Source: Diaporthe sp. PMI_573
Lineage: Eukaryota; Ascomycota; Sordariomycetes; Diaporthales; Diaporthaceae
Direction: 5' to 3'
Assembly (NCBI GenBank): GCA_021399435.1
Contig: JAJTUP010000078.1
Coordinates: 62,001 to 126,000 of the forward strand
Length of the DNA stretch: 64,000 bases
The first letter of the stretch is position 1, and the number at the start of each line of letters is the position of its first letter. The position numbers were made by a program, and so were the translations under genes. Positions 57,601-64,000 of this stretch are shown in pieces. Under the pieces are notes generated by a model. It was not told the DNA's origin. It was given only the letters and a program-made list of their open reading frames with translations, and made no database searches.

Positions 57601-59296
57601 ACGGTGATCGCACGGATTATGGGAAGCAGTCAGAAGACAAGGACAAGGTTGCTGTGTGTTTTTAAGGGTAGGTATGGACAGTGGACATCCAAGTATGCAC
57701 ACCACACCCCTCCCGTATTTGTTGTTGCGTCCCATCGCTCGCAGCTCCCATCCCCTGTTCCTCGCCCCTTGCCTTCACCTAGGCTTCACCTTTATCACTC
57801 CTCCAAAGGCTCACTTCCATGGACCCTGAGTGGTCGTATTGGCTTTTTCGAGCGCATCTGTCACTCGTCGGGATGTGAACCTGAAACGAGCACCCCCGGC
57901 CACGATCCAGCCGACGTGATCAGCACCTCCACTCCCCCCATCCAGCCCCGGTGCTCCACCACCTTGTAGATGGGAAAGCTCGTTCTTTTGTGAGCCGGCT
58001 GGTTACCCATCAGACGTCTTTCGAGCAGTTATCCCCATCATCCTGAATTTTCTGCTGGCGCCTGTGTGCACTGGGGCCCGCCAGCAGCAGCTGCCCAGCC
58101 CGCCCCGGCGGATTTGCTCCTCCACTGCCAAAAGAGGGACCGCTGGCTCTTCCGCCTCGCCTATGCACTGTACTCGTTCTGCTCCATGCCCTAGTCGTGT
58201 ATCGTCCTTATATTGCAATCTGGCGACCACACCAGAGGCAACCCATACCTTAAGCTTGCCTCGAAACTCATTCCACACATCCTCCCTCCTCCCGCCCCAC
58301 CCCCCACCCCCAAGAAGTTTCTCGAGCCCATCCTTCACCCACCTCACGACACATCCTGGCTATCACACAGACATTGTGCTCTGCTTCGCGTGGCAACACC
58401 GATTTGAACCCTGGAAAAGGCCGACGCCCGGGGCTGGTGTGATCTGGTTAGCTTATCAGCAAGCAGCCGACAGTCTAGACACAAACCCTAGGTACCTACG
58501 CTCCATCCGTCTCCCCTCCATATATCGTCAGCATGCTCATAAATGGGGGTTTGCAACAGGACTTGCTCCCTTTATGTTTGTGGTCAAGTCCTCGGCTCTC
58601 GTTGGCCTGTCCTCGGCGGGTCTGGCCCCTTGCAGTTCGTCTTTGATGAGACCCTGCGCGGGGGATGGTCGTCGACCCAGAGACACTCGCCACCTGTGTG
58701 GGCTGGGACGTTCAACTACCGCCCCCACCAGAGTCCAACCTTGATAAGTTTTCCCTGGAATGACCGGGGCCACTATTGCGGAGGAATGAGAGCCTTAAAA
58801 CCTATTCTGTCCACCTATACATATATGTGCTAAAACAACCGCACGTAGACGACAGTCGCAAGCTAAATGACCTCAGCTACAAGCAGTTGGTCCTAGTACC
58901 AAGAACAGCGAACGCAGCTTCACACCTCACATACCTCTCACACACCCACATATACACTCGTACGCAAATACATCTGTGAACACACTGTGATGTCTATATA
59001 CCCATCGGGACCGAACCCTTGCAGCGGGACCTACTATACCGGCCTCAGGAATATTAAACGACCTCCGCCGGCGGCAATAAGCGCTCTCAACACAACCCGC
59101 AACGCCACACACGCCAGGCGCACCACGACGTCCGTGGCGGGCTGTGGTCACAACGCTCGATGGCGCGCCGGGACCTGCACATCTCCCGGGGCCCTGTGCC
59201 CTCCCTCATACTCCCTCTGTTTCATGCGAGATATCAGCAGCGGAGACTGTGCGTCAACCGTACGCCGCGCCAGCTGATCCACACAGACCAGCAACC
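51677..59296. other. 7.6-kb gene-poor stretch
   Basis: No frame longer than about 230 codons, none with family motifs, and open frames on both strands overlap at random. G-rich homopolymers occur at 55062-55071 and 55953-55968. A CCAAT-rich segment lies at 57090-57346 (separate entry). The right part is plausibly the promoter and leader of the bZIP gene at 59297. An unrecognised multi-exon gene or a long non-coding RNA cannot be excluded. Confidence 0.4.
57090..57346. promoter_or_regulatory. CCAAT-box cluster with a 26-bp direct repeat
   Basis: Four CCAAT/ATTGG boxes at 57090, 57126, 57191 and 57322. The last two lie in imperfect direct repeats, 57190-57215 and 57321-57346 (GCCAATCAG.GATG...GGTCCCTC, 22 of 26 matching). 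The first repeat also contains TGACGTGG, a CRE-like site. The density suggests a HAP-complex-bound promoter for an undetected or distant transcript. Confidence 0.35.
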
Positions 59297-60656
59297 ATGA
59301 CGAAACCACTCTACGATCAACCTCCTGCGGCGGACGCGGCGGACGATGGCGCCTTCTATCCATTACATCCCGACTTCTACCACTTCAACGATATGGACAC
59401 AGCGCCGCGGCGGCGTCGACTTGTCAGCATGCTCCGGGGTTCTCGCCAACCGGCGGGACCGGCGCCGGCTACCCGGCTACCCGGCTACCCGCCCGGCTGG
59501 GACTACGGGCTGATCGGCGTCGAGATGCCATATCCTCCCCTTTCGACGGGAACGGTCCGAGGCGAAGGGGATGGACTACAGCCTCAGTCTCCGTGAAATT
59601 ATGGAGCCCAGGCATACCCGGGCCTAATAGGCAGCACAATGGCCGACACATTGGCAATGGCCGACCGCATGCCCTAATATGTCCCTGTGGAACAGCCGGC
59701 AATGGCCGACTTTATGATAGCCCAGTATGAACCCGTGAAAGACTCAACAAATGGCTCCTACGACTCGACCAGGTGGCCCCAGCCACCACCGATGGGACAG
59801 ATATCACCGTCGCCCAATCAAAGCAGCTACTACACCGCGTCGCCAGCGAGCGGCGCCGGAATACATTACTCGAGACACAACAGGTTCTCGTCACTCCCGG
59901 CTGCTCGGGCAACTGCGCCCGAGCAGACCCGGTTCGACGCGCGTTCCCAGCCGGTTCCCGACCAAGCAAGTCAGCCCGGGCGAGGGCACACTGAGCCCGG
60001 CAGGATTCCATCCAAGCGCGGCGTCCTCCCCATATTCGGGCCAAAAGACGGGCCAACGGAGAAACCAGCGAAACGAGACCATGTCGACGACCACCATCAC
60101 AGACCACAGCACGGGCACCGTTTCCCCAGCCATGACGCCTTCTCCAAAGCACAGGACTGCCGCCGGCTCCAGCCAACCGGCACCCCAGGTCGCCCGCCTC
60201 CCCTCGAATCAGCAGACCCCGAAGGCCAGCAGGAAAGAGGAGGCGCTCGCGCCCGCCGTACGGACCCGTCAAGAGAAGCAGGTCGCGGCAGGAAGCCGGG
60301 TTCAGGAGCAGCAGCAGCAGCAACAGCAACAGCAACAATCCCAACGCTCCCGCCAATACGAGGCTCAGGCTCAGGCCCAACTAACACAGCAGCCGGCTCG
60401 GGCCCGGAACCGCGACGCGGCCAACAAGTGCCGGGCCAAGACGAAGCAGGCCGTGTCGGACCTCGAGTCCACCGAGCGGGCCATGGGCTCCGCGCACCGG
60501 GAGCTGTCGGCTACGGCGCGGGGCCTGCGTGACGAGGTTCTGATGCTCAGGACGGAGCTGCTCTCGCACGGTAGCTGCGACGACGCGCTCATCCAGCAGT
60601 ATCTCACCAACCAGGCCCGCAGGGTCGGTTTCAGCGCGGGACAGCACCAGCATTAA
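59297..60656 (+). CDS. ATF/CREB-type bZIP transcription factor, 5' half needs introns or is broken
   Basis: The 3' half (frame ending at 60656) encodes a clear bZIP: basic region RNRDAANKCRAKTKQ followed by a zipper-like LESTERAM..L..TARGLRDEVLMLRTELL and the LIQQYL tail, near 60400-60610. A polyglutamine tract precedes it (60309-60350). The 5' half from ATG 59297 (MTKPLYDQPP) is Pro-rich. Its frame meets TGA at 59594 and TAA near 59674, then continues as EQPAMADFMIAQYEP and later shifts by one frame near 59940-60005. One intron, about 59551-59694, would remove both stops in frame and has a CTAAT branch-like site before GAACAG, but its donor (GTCCGA) is weak. A second, poor-donor intron would repair the shift. 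Either the splicing is unusual or the gene is decaying. Confidence 0.7.
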
Positions 60657-62682
60657 CACCGGCACCAGGGCCACAGCCACATGTAGCGGCTCGCCCTTTT
60701 GAGGACCAATTGGCAACCTCCCCTCCCCCTCCTTTGGTCGTCGGAAAGCCCGGTCTTGTCTTGTCGTCGCATTCGAGGGCTTGTGATGGACGAGCGAGGA
60801 TTAATAGCTGCGATCCATCCTTCAACCGCCAACCTTTTGGCTTAAGGTTGGCAATGTACATAACAACGTATGCGACGTGAATGTAGCAAGCGAGGGGAGC
60901 ACGGCAAAGATTTTGACATTGTCTTCGGGAGCTCCATCTTATTTTCTTTTCTTCCTTAGGAGCAACTATAGCACGGCGGCACGGGAGCTCTCCTTTTTTA
61001 GAGGGAGAGTGACGCATGATGGCACAACGTGATTAATGAGCGTAAAGCCTGCGTTGAACGGCAATGATACCCCCGTAACGGCGTTGGAATTTAGTACTTG
61101 ATTGCAATCTTCTATCCCCTTTCGCTCCCATATTTCTCTCTGTGCGTATCCCTCCTTTTTCTTCCCAACTATTTTCTTTCTCTTCTTGCCCCCGATCGTG
61201 GCCTTGGGAGGCCATTTCTTGTTCCAGAGCGCTCGGATCGGATTTGGGAATGGGCGGTAGTGGCTGACTGGCAAGACAAAATCGGTTTAATCTGACGTGG
61301 AAGCAAGATACGCTGCTTGGCCCTCTTTTTGTTCTTTCTTGGGTGCTCGATTCTAGGCGCTTGGGACACAGCGAGGTAGTGTTTGTGAAGACCTGGGACT
61401 TGTTGAATAGGCGGCTAGTCGGTCATCGGCTCCAATCTGAAGCGTACGTCAGGCCAACTTTGGTCGTTCTATTCTCTCGTCTTGTTTCCGTGTCGTCGAT
61501 GTCTTCTGCCTGCTTCTCCTTTCCGTGTCGGCCATGCTCGCTGGAACGAGGCTTTTTCTTCACAAAGGGGAGAGGACTCCTCTGGGCCCTCGACGGATCG
61601 AGAAGGAGGGACTGGCGGCCGGCTACTTATAGACAGATAGGTACGTAGGCGAAACTCGGAAACGGGCTACAGTACGGGAGCATGATGGTCTTCTGATAGG
61701 GATCCGAGCCTGATCTGGACCGGATAATCTCTGCAGCCCATGCCGACGACCCGGGACGCCTGGGGCCCCTCGAGGAGGTAGGAGCACAGGATCAGGCTCC
61801 CGGTACATAGAGGTCGTGCGTATACGTCTGTTGACCGGTCATCCTGGCTGACGGTACCATGATTGTATATGTGCGTTGCGGTGGTGTGTAGGCGGCCACA
61901 TACTTACAGTACTCTTCTCGGTTCCGGTGGAGTTTGTGCTTGCTCTTGTCCCACTTGAAGGCTCTCCACAAAAGCTTGCTGGCCCCTGGTTGGCTTGACC
62001 GTAGATTTCGGACAGTGCCAAATTCCCGACATGCGTTCGAACGTTAAAGCAACAGAAATAGACCGATCTCACCAGGCCGTGATGCTGGCTGCCTGTATTT
62101 CGCGTAGCACGGTTCGCGGGCGGACAGGCTCGCTCGTGACGGGAATAGCCAGTAATACTGACGTTCCGGGAATAGACACTTGTGATTGGCTACTAGGCTG
62201 CTTACGTGGTCGAGAAACGCAGAGGTTGTGAGGGGGCGAAAGGACAACCAGTTTCAGCTTGGCAGCTGGAGGCGATAGATCCCGCCAGCCAAACTCGGCG
62301 ACTGTCTACGTGTGACGGGCAGCATTCATCACCGTATCATCCGACGCATCTCTTGAGCTCTTGAGCAACGGCTGCGTCCACGATACGTAACTCAGGTGCA
62401 GATTTACATACGTCCGACACCCGGTGCTGGAGAGCAGACAGCGATCGCAACTGTACCTAGTTTGCTCGGCCTGTCGCCACTTGGCACACGCAGTCAGAAA
62501 GGGGAAAAGGGGGGGCCAAGCAGGTGTCGTGGGTTGAGTTGAGTCGAGTTTATTGGGCTGAGGGGCTTCAACGCCGACTGGGAGGATTAAGGTCAATTGA
62601 TCTCAACATACATAGCAAGACATTTCGGGATTCAACTCGGGCTGGGGGCTGCTTCGAGCGCATCAGACCCAGAAGCAAAGCA
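60657..62682. other. intergenic between two regulator genes
   Basis: 2.0 kb: the 3' flank of the bZIP gene and the promoter/leader of the Zn2Cys6 gene. Pyrimidine-rich near 61130-61190. No gene or RNA recognised. Confidence 0.45.
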
Positions 62683-64000
62683 ATGCCATCCTCAGGACTG
62701 CCGTTGGAGAAGAAGTACAGGCGCCTCCTGCCCTCCCAAGATCAGGTGGAGAGACGTGGGGTGGGAGAGGATGGAAGCACGTCGCCCCTTGGGGGAGCAC
62801 TCCCTCCGAAGAGGCAGAAGAGGGCGGGTCGATTCGCGTGCGACGCCTGTCGATCCAAGAAATCCGCGGTAAGGCTTTCATGTCTATTTTCCCTCGCTCT
62901 CTATTGGCGGGATCTGTTCCGGCCTCGCGCTCTGGGCCTCGCCTCCTGGGGCGAACGGCCCCTGGCATGCGAGGGCTGGCCTCGGAATGGTACTACATGT
63001 CTCCCAAACCTACCTCACATGCCTACATACGCTCTCCTCACCGGTCTAGGAATTGGGAGACCAAATCCAGAAGAACAAATGTTGGCATGTGCCCATACCG
63101 TCATTTAAACACTCAGTCAGCCAGCCAGAGAGTCAGTCAGACAGTCCAGTCTGTTAGTTCAGTCGGTTCAGTTTTCAGCATGACCATTCTGCATCCTGAA
63201 GTCACGCTATTCACGCCGCCACACAGTGTCCGTCACTATCCAGCCATACCTCCCTTCCTAGGCGCATCCATACATCCATCTATACACACACACGCATTGC
63301 CGTGCAGACACCCATGGTTCGCTGCGTTCCGTGGAGAACACTGCCCCTGATCTGCCCAAGACTGGGGCAGTTGAGCCCCGTAACGCGGTCAGTGGTTGGT
63401 TGGTCAGGCTGGCAAAGGCAAATCTCTCCACGGGGAGACGACCCACAGGGGCTGCTTTGAACAGAGCTGCCCGACTGCTGCAACTCTACATAGGCTACTC
63501 ACTTGCTCACAGGCTCGTCAGCCAGTACCCCCTCCTCTGTCCTGACCCCCCTTGCCCTCTCCCTCTCTGCCCAACCCCCCCCCCCTTGTGTCTCGTTGGG
63601 TCCCGAAACCTCTCTGACTTTGTGTACGCTCTGCTACAGTGTGATGGCCAGAAACCGATCTGTTCACCATGCACCCGTCGGGTTACCGCCTGCGTCTACA
63701 GCCCTCGCACCGATATGAACATCGAAGAGCGGGCCGAGCTACAACAACTTCGGCAGCAGCATGACGCTACGCCGCAGAAGGTGAGCGACGGCGGCGGAGG
63801 CGAAGAGGACCTCCTCAACCGGCTCAAGACTTTGTCTGAGCACGAGGCCGTGGCGCTGCTACTCCAGGTGCGGTCCGGAACTCAAACCAACCAAGTAAGC
63901 TCGGGACCGCAGCCCGGGCCCGTCGCTCCCGGCGACTGGGTCTGGTCCTTGACTCCCGCTTCAGGTCTAACGTTTGTCACGATGCTTGTAGAATCTTGTC
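62683..64000 (+). CDS. Zn2Cys6 transcription factor (5' part)
   Basis: Exon 1 (62683-62868, MPSSGLPLEKK...) ends within the zinc cluster. A 771-bp intron (62869-63639, GTAAGG...CTACAG, phase 0) follows. Exon 2 (63640-63894) completes the cluster: CDACRSKKSA joined to CDGQKPICSPCTRRVTAC gives the canonical CX2CX6CX6CX2CX6C. A linker and a possible coiled coil (ERAELQQLRQQ) come next, then SEHEAVALLLQVRSG, typical after the DNA-binding domain. A third exon starts at 63992 after a 97-bp intron (GTAAGC, branch CTAAC, TGTAG) and runs off the window. It binds CGG-type sites in the nucleus. Its targets cannot be told from here. Confidence 0.88.

Noticed and set aside
58390..58420. ATTTGAACCCTGG as a tRNA B box or hAT-2 end
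   Set aside because: The match is short. No tRNA fold and no paired terminal repeat.

Overview
The window is nuclear DNA of a filamentous ascomycete, most likely a Sordariomycete and possibly from Sordariales. The evidence is many short introns (about 50-120 bp) with GTAAGT-type donors and CTAAC/CTGAC branch points, a HET-domain gene, a fungal fatty acid synthase beta subunit, a CBM1-bearing GH11 xylanase, fungal Zn2Cys6 and bZIP regulators, and several fungal DNA transposons. Exon structures below were worked out by hand from reading-frame continuity, splice sites and family motifs.

Region 1 (1-13.3 kb) is an accessory block. It holds a HET-domain gene (+), a DUF7025-type AAA ATPase with eight exons (-), a DUF7708 gene with four exons (-), and an F-box gene (+) that looks splice-damaged. 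The F-box segment lies between two diverged direct repeats (9351-9880 and 12867-13270), each containing the spacer between the DUF7708 gene and CTF18. This looks like an insertion or tandem duplication at that junction.

Region 2 (13.3-32.1 kb) is mostly conserved: CTF18 clamp-loader subunit (-), a probable GPI-anchored surface protein (+), a bZIP-like regulator (+), guanine deaminase (-) with GATA sites upstream, and the 2108-residue fatty acid synthase beta subunit (-).

Region 3 (33.2-48.4 kb) is a transposon island between FAS1 and the mitochondrial GatB gene. It holds a piggyBac-like element with 51-bp inverted repeats, a decayed hAT element (hAT-1), a 149-bp MITE-like hairpin, a secreted GH11-CBM1 xylanase with a GC-AG intron, an apparently complete hAT element (hAT-2) with a perfect 8-bp target duplication and an open transposase, an unrecognised amber-interrupted gene, and a truncated third hAT transposase.

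Region 4 (48.7-64 kb) has GatB with two apparent one-base frameshifts, an 84-residue small protein divergent from it, a 7.6-kb gene-poor stretch with a CCAAT cluster, an ATF/CREB-type bZIP gene with a difficult 5' half, and the start of a Zn2Cys6 regulator cut by the window end. Several apparent frameshifts fall in homopolymers, so some may be assembly errors rather than true lesions.
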